64,000 nt of DNA from Microvelia longipes (lineage: Eukaryota; Arthropoda; Insecta; Hemiptera; Veliidae): NCBI GenBank assembly GCA_018340805.1, contig JACMZG010001913.1, positions 27,807,311 to 27,871,310 of the forward strand, given 5' to 3'. The stretch's first letter is position 1, and each line of letters begins with the position of its first letter. The notes under the pieces are model-generated. The model was not told the DNA's origin. It saw nothing but the letters and a program-made list of their open reading frames with translations, and did not search any database. The position numbers and the translations under genes were made by a program. Below are positions 45,183-56,941 of the stretch, piece by piece.

Positions 45183-45797
45183 GGCTGTTAAACAAATTTG
45201 GGGATAGATGTCGTCTGAGACAAGTCTGGATCCACGTTTCCGTTGTCTCCACCTTATGTAAAGACAAAGTTGGTTGGCCGGAGGAGGGTCGGAAAGATAC
45301 TGCACCTTCGGACCGAGCACTACGAAAGTGGAGACCTGGATTTAGCAGTGTCTGTTATTCCACGACTAGCGTAGGAGCTTAGGGATGATGTGTTCGATTC
45401 TGGAAGACGCCTCCAAGTGATCTGTGGAAGTTTGGCTTTCAGGTCAGGGCTATGGGAATGGGTTAATGCACACTATATTCAGAGTTTGCTACCGGCGTCT
45501 CTCCCTGCCGGGCTGTATCGCACAGGACACAACAGTAAGTATAACAAGTATCTGGTAAGACTAGAGGAACTGGTGAGATTAGTAAAAAACTATAACTGGC
45601 GTGCTAGATGAGACTGATATTAGAGTATCTAGTGGACCAGAGAAAATGTATAGACAAACTGAAGACTAGTCACAAATGCACTGCCGTAAAGGAGAGGGTA
45701 GAAGGCTTTCCTAGTGCAGTGTGTGCATAAACTCAAGGGGGTTTCAGTAGAGTAGAAACACTAATATGACTCTACGGGTTCAATTGTAAAAAAGTTA
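45183..45797 (+). mobile_element. tRNA-headed repeat copy 2, tail portion
   Basis: Begins with the second GGCTG and resumes exactly where the head portion stopped: ACAAATTTGGGGATAGATG, then GTCTGAGACAAGTCTGG, CCACGTTTCCGTTGTCTCC, GGTCGGAAAGATA, TTTCAGGTCAGGGCTATGG, a GAACTGGTGAGATTAG block and the end CTACGGGTTCAATTG near 45,797, all in the order of copy 1. It lacks most of the 65-75-bp array present in copy 1. The short open frame inside is a by-product. Confidence 0.8.
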
Positions 45798-45934
45798 ATA
45801 AGTAGATCATAATGTTAGTCGCACAAATGATAAAAACTGTTGCGTCAATGACACATATTGCCGCATCGATCATATAGATTGTCATACAAATCGTCTTGTA
45901 GATTAAACATATTACCACTCTCATCATAATGATT

Positions 45935-46208
45935 CGTCTTACAAATCTAGCAAGCGTAGCGAGTCCTTTAGCATAAATATTTATAGTATCTGGATCTGGT
46001 GAGCCTCTAATTAATAGAGTTAATGTATATTTCTTGCAATATAGCGTGCGAAGCGAACCTCTATGTTGTTAAATATTCCTACATTTTGCGTATAAATTTA
46101 TTTCATTCAAGCAAGCGAATCAAGACACTTTTAATTTACTTAATATGCAATTTAGCGAGCGAAGCGAGTCTCTATAAATATATCTATTTTTCTCGCATGT
46201 ATACGCCC
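45935..46208. repeat. Truncated relative of the GGGCGTC-terminus element
   Basis: Degenerate 40-70-bp units, each with a version of TAGCGAGCGAAGCGAGTC, end in TATACGCCC followed by AT. This resembles the right end of the element at 35.5-36.1 kb. A matching left terminus was not found, so the copy is probably truncated. Confidence 0.4.
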
Positions 46209-46214
46209 ATGTAA

Positions 46215-47636
46215 ATGACGTACGAAATCTGTTAGATTCAGTGGTGCTAGAAGGGCGAATCTGTTAGATTCAGTGGAACAAGAACTTCTTGTTCTACCAG
46301 GATTAATTAACTACTCAATAAGTAAGTGTTTGGTAAGTCAAACAGGCCTGCTAGGCGAAAGGACCGCGAAGCGGCGTTTGTGATAAACATTTGTTAAATG
46401 CACAGCAAAATACCATGTAAAATAGAAAACAAAAAATCAACAAGGAACTTCTTTGAGTGGACCCCAGGCCGTTGTTGTCGAGAATGAAGCATTACATTAA
46501 ATAGCGGCAAGCATCCTAACTTGTTGACGACAGCCTCAATCCTAGAGCAAACGCAGCTAAATGTTCTCAATTTACCCGCAAATACTATGGTAATATATTT
46601 GGTAGTTCTAAATTATATTATACAATATAAACTCTATATTAACACTAGCGTTTGTAGTTTCAATATTAGTAAATGAATAATTAGAATAAATATTTATTAA
46701 ATTTAATGAGTGATAACCTCAGATATAGGATAACCTCGTTTTAAAAACATTTTGACCGGCAGCACAGACAATCTTACTTTTTGTTTAAAATAGATTTAAT
46801 TCAGGAATCGCTGTACGCGGCAGGAAAGAAACAAAATTATTGGTTGACATATCTAATACACGCTAAAATAATAATGAATCAAATACATAATATAACCCAA
46901 GAGAGGGGCGGGAAACGGGGTCAATGCTGGTTTGTAAGAGAGTGGGGGCGGGGTGGGGGCAAATTGGTTGAATGACCCAATTCCACCTTGGCAAAAATTA
47001 TCTCATTCACTCGCCCTCAAATCTCCTTTTAGATTTTTTTCCTTCCAATAAAAATAGAGAGATCTATTTATAGTTGTTAATGCAATTTATTGATTTCTCT
47101 ACACTTTGAGTCGCCTCGTCTCATCATTATTCGATCATGCAAATATAAACAATAACTCGGGAACCTGTATAACCACGGGTAAGTTCGGTCCATTGTGATT
47201 GATCAGAAAACCTTTGAAAATCTCTCAACTTGGACATTAGACGGCTTGGGTAAGAATAAGGCACTGAAATTAACATGACATATACTTTAAAATAATCCGC
47301 CGAGTATACAGAGTGAAACTAACAGAACTTAACTAGATCTCATAATTCATATTAAAATATTCCTCCATCCAACACATTTAAAAAATTTAGTGCTTTTTTT
47401 GGCTTATACTCCGCTCGCAAAGTCAATATATATCTCGCAAAGTTAATGGCAAGCGAAGTCAATATATATCTTAGCAGACACTACGGACATCACTGATTTC
47501 CTGGGATTTGACCCCTCCAAAAATTACCAACAATGCACTGCAAATGACACCGAACACCTTTTGACACCTCAGGGTGGGGTGTCAACCCCACCCTCCCTTG
47601 TAGTGAAGAAATTTTTATGCTAAGGAATGTCATAAA
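46215..47636. other. Non-coding stretch, no gene supported
   Basis: AT-rich with a purine-rich patch near 46,890-46,970. Two short CTCGCAAAG/CAATATATATCT repeats lie near 47,420-47,473. No gene is recognised. Confidence 0.4.
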
Positions 47637-47677
47637 TAATATATTATATACATATAAATAAATAAATAAATAAATAA

Positions 47678-47732
<55 letters not shown>

Positions 47733-47739
47733 ATATATT
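47637..47739. repeat. (AAAT)n-(AT)n microsatellite
   Basis: About 30 bp of AAAT tetranucleotide followed by about 55 bp of TA dinucleotide. The open frame through it is an artefact. Confidence 0.95.
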
Positions 47740-48129
47740 GGCGCGAAACGGCCAAGAAGCCGAAGGTCTTTTGTTTAAATAGAAATCGCGTTTGGGGATT
47801 TGAAGGGTCTTTTTTTAATTCCAGCACCGCAGGAAAAAACCAGCTTCGTAGGTTTATTAGCAAAGACTCATTTAAGCGAAATGAAATCCTCGCCCGCTAT
47901 CTAAGCCGCTTTGTTTCAAATGAATATTTATACTTGTTTCTTGGTAAAATTTAAATTTAGGGTAATTTAAATCTAGCTACTTCGCTTGACGATTACTATA
48001 AGTAAGGGCGGGGGATGCGGAACATTTACATCCTTAACAGACACAGGATTTCTTTCAGAAGTTCTTCTCAAAGAAATTTAGGTTCTACTTTAAAAAAAAT
48101 AATACTAATAAATATCACTAATTTCGGTA

Positions 48130-48550
48130 ATTTTCTATTAAGCTATTGTATGCCATAGATTGTATGACAAAAGCTTGTATGACAATAGCATGTATGCCAT
48201 CGATTTTTGTTGAAAACTGCAAGATACAAATATTGTTAACAAACAGTATCATATGTCGAATAACAGTGTGATGAAAAAAATACCAAAATATAGTGTATAT
48301 TGGTATAAAATTTCTTAGGATTATATACGGTTTCCAAAATAAGCAATATTACGGTAGGGTATTATTTTTCAAAGATACCAAAAGTAGTACAAAATTACCA
48401 TGTTTGGGTAAAGTTATCAGAATAATAATAGTAAATTACAATTATGATCTCGACAATCTTTTTTAAAAAGAGATCCATTTTTAGTACTGGGAGCAATTTG
48501 TTTTCGCCCCAGAGGAGGGCTACATTTAATTTTTCCTGCCGGGGGGATAC
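48130..48550 (-). repeat. Diverged relative of the 29-kb fold-back repeat
   Basis: Read on the minus strand: ATCATAATTGTAATTTACTA, ACCCAAACATGGTAATTTTG, TAATATTGC, AAGAAATTTTATACCAATAT, TTTTTTCATCACACTGTTAT and TCGACATATG. This is the same order as 29,195-29,400. Overall similarity is clear but interrupted by indels. Confidence 0.55.
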
Positions 48551-48559
48551 TTTTTTAGT

Positions 48560-49430
48560 TTTTACAAAAATAGGCTTCCATCGAACTGATCAAAATTAAC
48601 TCAAAATCAACAAACGAATATGAAATTTCACTAAAATGCACGAAATCTTGCTTATTCATACCAACAAATTTCAAAGCAGTAACATATTTTCATAAACTCC
48701 ATCATATAGTTACGGAGTGGTTTCGAGTTTACGAAGACTTTATGACGGCCTAATTGTCAGACAGGGCTGCTGAATGCGTAAAATTATCAAAATAAGCGGA
48801 AAAGTGATGATGGCCAAAATGGCAAACAAATAATTTTTATTAAATTCTGACGCGAGTTCCTGATAAAACGAATTACTAATTTACGTGGTCCGCCATTTTA
48901 AGAATATTCGTCCAACTATAACCAAAAGCTAAACAGCTCTGAGGACTAATTATTATTATATGCATACTAAGTTTTATTAAAATCAGTTAATTTTTACGGC
49001 AGTTATCCTGACATACACGCCGTTTTAAACTTCTAAAATGAAAGAACTCACTGGCTTTCGTTCAAACTACTTTAAATTTGAATGAAAATACTTATTTATA
49101 ACAACTAAGACATAAAACTTTCTTTTAAATCCAAGATTTGTTTTGGTTCATTTAAAAATTTGGTTAAGCATAGACCAGCATGCACAGAGATTCGGCTGTG
49201 ACGTCATTTTGGTTATTCCAGAACTCTTGATTTCAAAAATCAATTTAAAATTAACGAACTAAATTTATTTATATTAAATTGTTTTTAATTATAATTTATA
49301 TTCTGAACACATGAAAGTACCTCATTTTTAATAAATTTTCGGGCTCTGTAGGCACTGAAACGTGGACGTTTAGTGAAGAATTTGTGTGTCTTGTTCAGAT
49401 TAATATGGCACACGATAATTCTTTTCCATT
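48560..49430. other. Non-coding stretch, possible decayed repeat
   Basis: Contains a stretch near 48,890-49,030 (CGCCATTTTA, then AAGTTTTATTAAAATCAG and GGCAGTTATCCTGACATACA) that has the look of an old interspersed repeat. I cannot match it to another copy here. Confidence 0.35.
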
Positions 49431-49435
49431 TCCAA

Positions 49436-49717
49436 GTATATTCTTTTCCTAGCTTACTCTTTTCCAAATATATTTTTTTCGTAGCATATTGCCTTTCTAG
49501 CATATTTTTATCGTAGCATATTGTCTTTCTAGCATATTTTTATCGTAGCATATTGTCTTCCTAGCATACTCTTTTCCAAGCATATTCTTTTCCTAGCGGA
49601 CTCTTATCCAAGCATATTCTCTTCCTAGCATACTCTTTTCCAAGCTTATTCTTTTCCTAGCATACTCTTTTCCAAACATATTTTTTGTAGCATACTCTTT
49701 TCCAAGCATATTCATTC
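49436..49717. repeat. 16/32-bp tandem repeat
   Basis: Irregular array of 15-16-bp subunits (AGCATATTCTTTTCCT and AGCATACTCTTTTCCA alternating), forming about 32-bp higher-order units, with some TCGTAGCATATTGTCTTTC variants in the first half. The open frame that reaches into it is not considered real. Confidence 0.85.
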
Positions 49718-50117
49718 TCGGGCAAAATATATTTTATTATTTCACAGTGCGTTACATAATACTGCTGTGAATCATATTGTCAAGTTAATCCCAAGTTAAA
49801 AACAAAAAAAGCATTATAACTTTAGCTTCAGTTCAAAGCTCAAACTAATGTATTAAAAACGAGTCACAATGAATTAATTAGAATTAATTACAAAAAAGTC
49901 CATCAAAATCAGTACAGAGAAATGAGATGAAGAATCAGTATTATATTAAACTCTAAATTAATGACAAAAAGAGCTTACACTAAAAAATAATTAATAAAAA
50001 CTCAAATAAAAGATATAATATTTTATAATTCATTACTTGTATTTTTTATTCAAAGCAAGTGTAATTAAAAATTAACATAAATAAAAGCATTATTAATTAA
50101 TCTAAAGAAACTAGCGG

Positions 50118-50275
50118 AGGGGATAGATAAATGGATGGGGTAAAGGGGGAGGGATAAATAGGTATGGGTATATAGGGAGGGATAAATAGGTTTGGGTATA
50201 TAGGGAGGGATAAATAGGTAAGGGTATATAGGGAGGGATAAATGGGTAGAGTGGGAGGGATTAAGAGGTACGGGG
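50118..50275. repeat. 28-bp tandem repeat
   Basis: Units of 28 bp beginning GGGAGGGATAAATAGG and ending GGGTATATA start at 50,147, 50,175, 50,203 and 50,231, with diverged copies on both sides. The minus-strand open frame (Pro/Ser/Tyr-rich) merely translates the repeat. Confidence 0.9.
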
Positions 50276-50629
50276 ATATCAAAAGAGAATAAAAAAATGA
50301 TTAGTCAGAAATTAAACTTTTCCTCTATGAACGTTTATTTCTTTTTTAAGTACCTTGATTTAAAAAAAAAATCAAAGGTAGGAAGGAATATTAAATAGTA
50401 ATATTCCCAGTAATTGGTGACGTTTAATTACAATATTCTCTGTAGTGCATAACAATATTTTCGCAGATATCTTTTAAAAATAAAATTTAAAAGAAAAACA
50501 TTTTTACCACTTATTTCTGATACTTTTTGCTTTCTAGTATGAGCCCTTATGAACGTTTAAATGAGTCAATAATTTTAAAATAGCGGCTGCTAACAAAATG
50601 GAATTCGGTGGACACTTTTGTCACGTGAA

Positions 50630-50920
50630 TAGGTATAGGTACATTTGGGCCGAATTTCAACTTGAGTTTTCACGTCTAAGTATTGTATCTTCAGGGTAGC
50701 TCAACTAAACAGTGAGCACTGCGGGGTTTAAGCGTGACACCGACACAAACAAAGACAGATAGACAGCATGATGAAAACAACTTAGCACGTCATCAAAATG
50801 CCTAAAACTGATATTTATGACGAAACCTCAATTCCGGATTTTTAGAGCGAACACAATATTTTTCTTCCTAAACGTCGACACTAGTATGAAGGAAGTAAAA
50901 AATCGCACTTATTTAGTCAG
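50630..50920 (-). repeat. Family A repeat, partial copy
   Basis: On the minus strand: TTTTTTACTTCCTTCATACT, AATATTGTGTTCGC, AAAATCCGGAATTGAGG, AGGCATTTTGATGACG, CATCATGCTGTC and a GTTTGTGTCGGTGTC block, in family A order. Confidence 0.5.
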
Positions 50921-51158
50921 CCTGTATAAATGATTAAATGTTATTATAACCTTAATGGGGCTATTACAAGATTAGCTCTAACACTCCTCTCGGCAGGCTG
51001 TTTCTGAAAGGTTTCGTTTCCCCCTATATAAGGTGCAATACTATAAGTTGCAACATTACACGACCTTTCGCTTTACAACACCCGGTAAAGGTCGAGTATA
51101 AGTCGTAGCGACGCCACGTCGTTCTCATTTACTCGGCATGACTTAGGAAGCAATACTG

Positions 51159-51177
51159 GTGTGTGTGTGTGTGTGTC
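51159..51177. repeat. (GT)n microsatellite
   Basis: About 19 bp of GT dinucleotide. Confidence 0.9.
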
Positions 51178-51999
51178 GAGTTTGAAACTAAGTGGTCGGA
51201 TAGCGTGCTGTTAAAAAGTTCTTTTGCAAAGAATAAACTCTAAAAGGAAAACTATTAGGAAAACTTTTCGCAAGGAGAATTAAAACTAAAATACTTGAAA
51301 CTTAATTTCATTAACTTTCGTTTGAGAAAAACCTTCCAGATCCAGTAGAATATCTAAAGTTTCTTAGAGGCTCTGATGGTAAATTAAAAAGCAAGAAGAA
51401 AGTTGGAAATCGACACAAGTACAAGGTACTTAGTTCTGACAGTAATAACTGCCTCGACAAGAGTACCAGGCAGTTAGTTCTAAGACTAATAACTGTCTGA
51501 TACGAGTACCACGTAGATCTAACCAAAAATCAATAAACACCAAAAATCCTAGGCAGGAAAAATAAAAATGAACTTCATCTTTCTAGTCCACTTATAGGTC
51601 TCTCAGCTCCTAAACAATACCATCAAACAAGAACGCCAAAACAGAAAATCTGCCACAACCTTAGCATACGCTAATACTGGCAGCCTCCTACAATCCCGGC
51701 TTATGCCACTAAAGTACGCGAAGACCGGTAGCCTTCCACAACCCGAAGTAGGAGTATTTTTTTGTAACAAAGTAAAATAGGGCATCACTTTTAATTATTC
51801 TCCCAATAATTTGCTTTAATATGCTACCAGGGAGTTTCATGTTTTAATCGTCTGCTCCTTCAATATAAAAACTGTGATAAAACTGTTCTATCCAAGAAAC
51901 AAATCAAACATTTGAATTATTAAATTAAACTTCACAAAACAAATCAGTAAATTAATCTTTATTAAATTAATCCTTACAAAAATCATTGTGGATTGAAAT

Positions 52000-52190
52000 G
52001 TGCACACACAAACAAATATACAGAGAGAAGAATTTGTAAAAATAACACTAAGGGGGTCAGGAAAAAATACTAAAACGAATAATTCAGATGAAATCCCGGG
52101 TTTCAGTTTTTTAGTTCGAACACAATACTTTTCCTATATACCTGTGGTATAAATAAGAAAAAGTAAAAAATCAGGAAAAAGTAAAAACTC
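52000..52190 (-). repeat. Family A repeat, partial copy
   Basis: Carries the proximal hairpin on the minus strand (TTTTTACTTTTTCTTATTTA facing TATATAGGAAAAGTATTG), then AACTAAAAAACTGAAACCCG and a TGTTTGTGTGTG block, as in the 27-kb copy. Confidence 0.55.
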
Positions 52191-52199
52191 TATGTAATT

Positions 52200-54315
52200 A
52201 TAAAAAAAAATATCCCGCGTGGGTCTTCCTTTATTCAAGTCAATCTTCACTTCTGTCTCGCGTATAGTCGGCAACGAAAGGCTCGTCAGTCATTCAAAGA
52301 GTTGAATGTTTAGTACGAATTTTCACGAAATGATAACAAGGTTAAACAGATAAGATAACATTAATGAGTGAGTGCGTGTTGTTATCAATGTGATAAGACA
52401 ACTGACCTTCCTCAACTACCAGGTCAATGAATTCTTTCACCAGATTTATACATGTCTTAAGACGCCGCGCGGCACGTGGCCGCCGGAACAATAACGCAGT
52501 ACGTTCGCGGTAGACCCCCGCTACAAGGCTCTTACTTGCCAATGAACTAACGATTGTTTCTTAAAATATATTTCCGTTGAAACGTTCATCCGATCAAAGT
52601 CTTTGGAGAAGTATCTTCACCAAAAACGTACGCAAAAACAACAGTTCCAAAACTAATTAACTAACGTGAGATAAAAACCTTCAGTTACGCAAGTTAAAGG
52701 TTAAAAAGTTAAAGTTAATTATAAAGTTAAAGGCAGAGATATAAGAGGGGGGGGGGGGGGGTAAAGGGATATTGCGTAGCTGCGTCAAACACAAAGTTTC
52801 GCGTCGTCAACCCTTCCATTTATTTTCCTATTCCCTTTTTATATTGCACAAAAATAAATTGAACATGTATGGGATTTAATAGAATTTTTTATAATATTTT
52901 TCTCGATAGAATTTCATATTACTTTTTAAGCCACCGATTCTAACAAAACGTTACAAAAAATATGAGATATCAAATATTCAGGATCTGAAACAACTTTGAT
53001 CTTCTGACTCCAATACAATTTTACTTTTAGCAAAAAAAAAACTGATACAAAAAATGGAGACTTTAGTTAATATTTGCCATCATACGCATCATTTGCTCAC
53101 AGCAGGGCTGGAAAATGTTTAGCAGTCGAGGAGCCAAACGTTTGAAAACTCATTTTTTCGGAGTTGCACTAAAATTACTACAGTATTGACAACAAGCGGA
53201 GAAGGAGTAGAAACTTTCTGATTTACTTTCTTATCTCTGTAATAATAGAGAAAAGCATTGTGAAACGAAACATTGTGACACCTATATTTTTCACGAAAGG
53301 CGCATGTTTTTAACACCAACAGATCACAAACATGGGAAACAATTAATTAAAAACAAAAATCCAAGAAGGCGTTTTCTAATAATTTTTGGTCGTTAAATAT
53401 CTTCAAGTAATCACATATGAAGCTACAATTCTCGTAGCTTATCAGGGAAAGCCGCGGAGTGACTTGTGTTTTTTGAGAGACAAAATAGATAGGGAAGCTT
53501 ACTAATGGCAGATTGTTTTACCAAACGGGCTAAACTTGCCATAAAATAGGATTTAGTTCTATTCTACATAAATTTTATGAACATTAGTTTATTATGGATG
53601 CCGTTATAAGTATATCTATTATGGCAGCCCATATTTATTACCTGCTCTAGACAAATTTGCACTCCATTTATAATTACAATATAGCAGTAGCTGTAATAGC
53701 ATATATGCAGCACAGTGTAGTATCTATTTTAATAAAAGGCGGACACGTTTAAAATTCCATGAAAGAGTTTTGTTTTCAACACCAAAACCACAGTTCGAAG
53801 TTTGGGATTCGACGTTCCTTCCACCATGTTGGTGATCATTATGTTCTCTTAGGTGAATAGATAAAGTCATAACTAACTAATTAAATTAGATAAAGGAGGT
53901 GGAAATTCTGGAGAAAGCATAAAATGCTTGAAACAGGGAAATCAAAAGGGAAATAATCATCCAATTTACTCAGCAAAATACCTTTCCAACTCTTTACACA
54001 TTATTAGGAAAAGTGAGAGACAAAATATACTTCAAATTTTAGATAATTATAAAAGTTAAATTAGGTATGATGGAAATTTAATAATAATACGGCTATTTAA
54101 AATATATAAATGAGATTCTAAGAAATGTAAGATAAAAATAAATGCAAAGCTTTGACGCTGGGCTGGCGGCGGTAATAGCTTTCCTCATAAAAATAACTCG
54201 GAAAAGAGACAATTAGTTAGGAAAAAACGATAAAAATAAGGCCTCCGGCCCCTGGCCGTTCCGTAGCCAATGCTTCGCGGGCCTTCCCACTCAGAAGGAG
54301 CCTCTTGTTAATTAG
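52200..54315. other. Non-coding stretch with a GC-rich patch and a poly-G tract
   Basis: A small CG-rich patch at about 52,460-52,530 (CGCCGCGCGGCACGTGGCCG) stands out, and a 15-G run lies at 52,747-52,761. Neither is linked to a recognisable gene. Confidence 0.4.
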
Positions 54316-54321
54316 TTGTAT

Positions 54322-54396
54322 TTTTTTATCAATATTATTTGCTTTTTATCAATATTATTTGCTTTTTATCAATATTATTTGCTTTTTATCAATATT
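54322..54396. repeat. 20-bp tandem repeat
   Basis: About 3.7 copies of GCTTTTTATCAATATTATTT. The copies are nearly identical. Confidence 0.9.
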
Positions 54397-54619
54397 TTGT
54401 CGTGTATTTGTTTTTTTTTTCATCATTTATTAAACTCCGCAGATTCATTTTCAATACAAAAAAATGTATTTCGCGAAATTGCAGCAAGGTAATTCACTTA
54501 GAAGTAAGACTCCTTGTAAAAAATCGATTTCTAATTACAAAATGTTGATGCCTCATACATTTTTCATGTATAAGGTCAAGTTATACATTTTTCTCAAACA
54601 AAAGGGCTTTCTGACCTCC

Positions 54620-54664
54620 TTAACATCTCCCATGCTAAGTGTCGCTAAGCATGGGAGATGTTAA
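54620..54664. repeat. Perfect 17-bp hairpin
   Basis: Arms TTAACATCTCCCATGCT (54,620-54,636) and its exact complement (54,648-54,664) with an 11-base loop. It is less AT-rich than its surroundings. Function unknown. Confidence 0.8.
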
Positions 54665-54713
54665 AGCATTCGAGAAAACCTCCAAGACTTATCGTACGAA
54701 CAACTCTCTCTCT

Positions 54714-54717
<4 letters not shown>

Positions 54718-54755
<38 letters not shown>

Positions 54756-54778
54756 TATATATATATTATATATATATC
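54718..54778. repeat. (AT)n microsatellite
   Basis: About 60 bp of TA dinucleotide with AATAT and TTATA interruptions. Confidence 0.95.
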
Positions 54779-54919
54779 TAATTAACTTTAGATAATTTAA
54801 ATGTTAACCAATGTGACGAATACTTATTGAAATTCCATATTAATTGGAAAATTTGAATAGTTTAAAACTAACGTTTAAATATAGTGGTAGATTTCAAGTT
54901 TACTACCTCAGCTCCAATA

Positions 54920-55089
54920 GTACGACACACGGCTAAAATCAGTTGACAGCATGCAAAAATAATGAGAGGGAGCCAATGAGATTATTCCTGGATGTTAAAC
55001 CACGCCCTCAATTTCAAATAAGGCCAACCTTATTGGTTCCTCAACATTATTTTCCCACGCTGTCAACTAATTTTAGTCGTGTGTCGTAC
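54920..55089. mobile_element. TA-flanked MITE, copy 2
   Basis: A 170-bp copy with termini GTACGACACACGGCTAAAA and its near-complement ending GTGTGTCGTAC, directly flanked by TA on both sides (54,918-54,919 and 55,090-55,091). The interior shares CCACGCCCTCAATTTCAAAT and CTTATTGGTTCCTC with the copy at 33.6 kb. The 126-codon open frame that runs across it is a by-product. Confidence 0.8.
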
Positions 55090-55217
55090 TATAATGGTAT
55101 TACATCGACAAAATTTATATATCTCCCCACCAGCCGACTACTGCTAAGTCAAATACCTAATTATTTTTGTCATATGTCAAGTGAGATAATCAGCATGCTG
55201 AATCACCAGCATTTGAA

Positions 55218-55650
55218 AAATTCTGGTACAGCGGTCCGCATGCCAGGTAAATTTCTTTTGGAATGGATGTTTCCGTGTTTAAAAATTCTTTTCTTGCTTA
55301 CGTTTCCAGTTTATGCATCATAACTTATGGAATTACTAAAGTATAAAGCACTACTCGTTACACGTTGTTTCTGAATTTGTCGAAGGTAATGTGCATATTT
55401 ATCCAATAGTTTATGGATTAGAGCAAAACATTTGCGCTAGTTTGTAATGTTTGTCTTTAAAGGTTTTAGCGCAGAAAAAATGAGTAACGAGAAGTGCTTA
55501 ATATTTGAGTATAACTTGATTTTTATACTTTACAACTCCACAAGTTATAAAAGTAAAAATCGGAATCGTAACCAAGAAATGGATTGTTAAACACGGAAAC
55601 ATTTCTTCTAAAGAAAATTCACCACTAGACGTTGTAGCGAGCCATTTGGT
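55218..55650. mobile_element. Fold-back pair of the CCGGGTGAATTT-module repeat
   Basis: The left arm (about 55,244-55,375: TAAATTTCTTTTGG, ATGTTTCCGTGTTTAA, CATAACTTATGGA, TAAAGTATAAA, GCACTACTCGTTAC) is matched in inverse order by the right arm (about 55,485-55,626). The left arm is preceded by the module TTCTGGTACAGCGGTCCGCA plus TGCCAGG. It is either a palindromic element or two family members inserted tail to tail. Confidence 0.6.
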
Positions 55651-56196
55651 TAACACTTATATTATATTAGTTGTTTCAGCTCGCAGTGAGATAGAGATAG
55701 TTATAAGATTCCAGTCCCCACCTCGTCAACCACAAGCTCTTTCTATTCTACCCCTTCACATTTTACAGTTCTTCCCTTATTCTACCTCGCAAAGCGACTT
55801 GTCTTTTATTTATCATCTTAATTGATTAATATATTCATATTAATCAATTGATCATCGTGTTTGTCTAGTTCTCCGATTTTTGCGTCTTAATGTATTTTTT
55901 GTATCTTTATGTATATAGTTAATAAATTTAAAGTAATTTAATCGTATAGAACTGAAATCAATTGTTTTCTTCTCTCTGTATATGATTGTATTTTATTTTA
56001 AATTATACATTGCTTCATATTACATTATGGTTCGATTTCTAATGACTTCTATCTTCTGTGTCTATTATTTTACTTTGAATCAATGAATGAAGAGACAACT
56101 TGATGTCTGATGACTTTTATATTTTATTTTTTACTTTGATTCAGTAAATGAAATCTCACGCTCACGTAGTTGTGTCTTCATTTTTGTTGTTGTATA

Positions 56197-56204
56197 TGAG
56201 ATTC
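56197..56204. other. Target-site duplication of hAT-type MITE, left
   Basis: TGAGATTC immediately before the element, repeated perfectly at 56,551-56,558 immediately after it. Eight bases is the hAT superfamily length. Confidence 0.9.
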
Positions 56205-56252
56205 CAGTGGCGTAGCCAGGATTTAATTTCGGGAGGGGCTGAATGTTAAAAA

Positions 56253-56325
<73 letters not shown>

Positions 56326-56550
56326 TAATATATTTATATATTTTTATATCTTTCAATTTCAATGTATATTTTTTTTTATATATTATGATATTTTATTATA
56401 AGTTTATTGTTAAAAATATATGTTATGTAATTTATTATTTTTATATTTTTTATAGGGTTTATTTTTTTCACACATTTATTGCGGGTTTAGGTTATGTAAA
56501 AATTTCGGGGGGGGCTGAAGCCCCCTCAGCCCCCCCTGGCTACGCCACTG
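56205..56550. mobile_element. hAT-type MITE, 346 bp
   Basis: Terminal inverted repeats CAGTGGCGTAGCCAGG at the left and its exact complement CCTGGCTACGCCACTG at the right, followed inward by TTCGGGAGGGGCTGA and its near-mirror. A perfect 8-bp target duplication flanks the element. The interior is an (AT)n microsatellite and AT-rich filler without coding capacity. Terminal motifs of this kind are widespread in invertebrate hAT non-autonomous elements. The clean ends and duplication suggest a fairly recent insertion. Confidence 0.9.
56256..56340. repeat. (AT)n microsatellite inside the hAT MITE
   Basis: About 85 bp of TA dinucleotide with AATAT and ATTTATA interruptions. Confidence 0.95.
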
Positions 56551-56941
56551 TGAGATTCTCAGTTATTATCTGCATAAGAAAGTTAAAATGCAAATTTATT
56601 TTTTCTCCTTGGTTAGGCTTTTGAATTGTGTTATTTCTTTTTTTAAATGTTTTAAACGAAAATATCTTCTTTTTTGCGGCAATTATAAAACTACATAATT
56701 AATGAATAATAGCAAAATCAAAATATTTTGGAAAAAGTAAGTGTAGGTTGTTAAGTATTTTCAAAACACGAATTTGATATTTGATTGACTGTGATATTGA
56801 TATTAATGATATGAAACATAGAGACGAGCCCCTCTCGATTATTGGTTGCTGGATTGCTGGAGACTCGGGAATATTACCCCCACCTCTCTCACTAGCTATA
56901 CTCAAATACCTACCTATACAGTATACATACTAGAAGTGTTA

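Noticed and set aside
54943..55323. 126-codon plus-strand open frame
   Set aside because: It runs through a MITE and into the fold-back repeat, so it is a by-product of transposon sequence.
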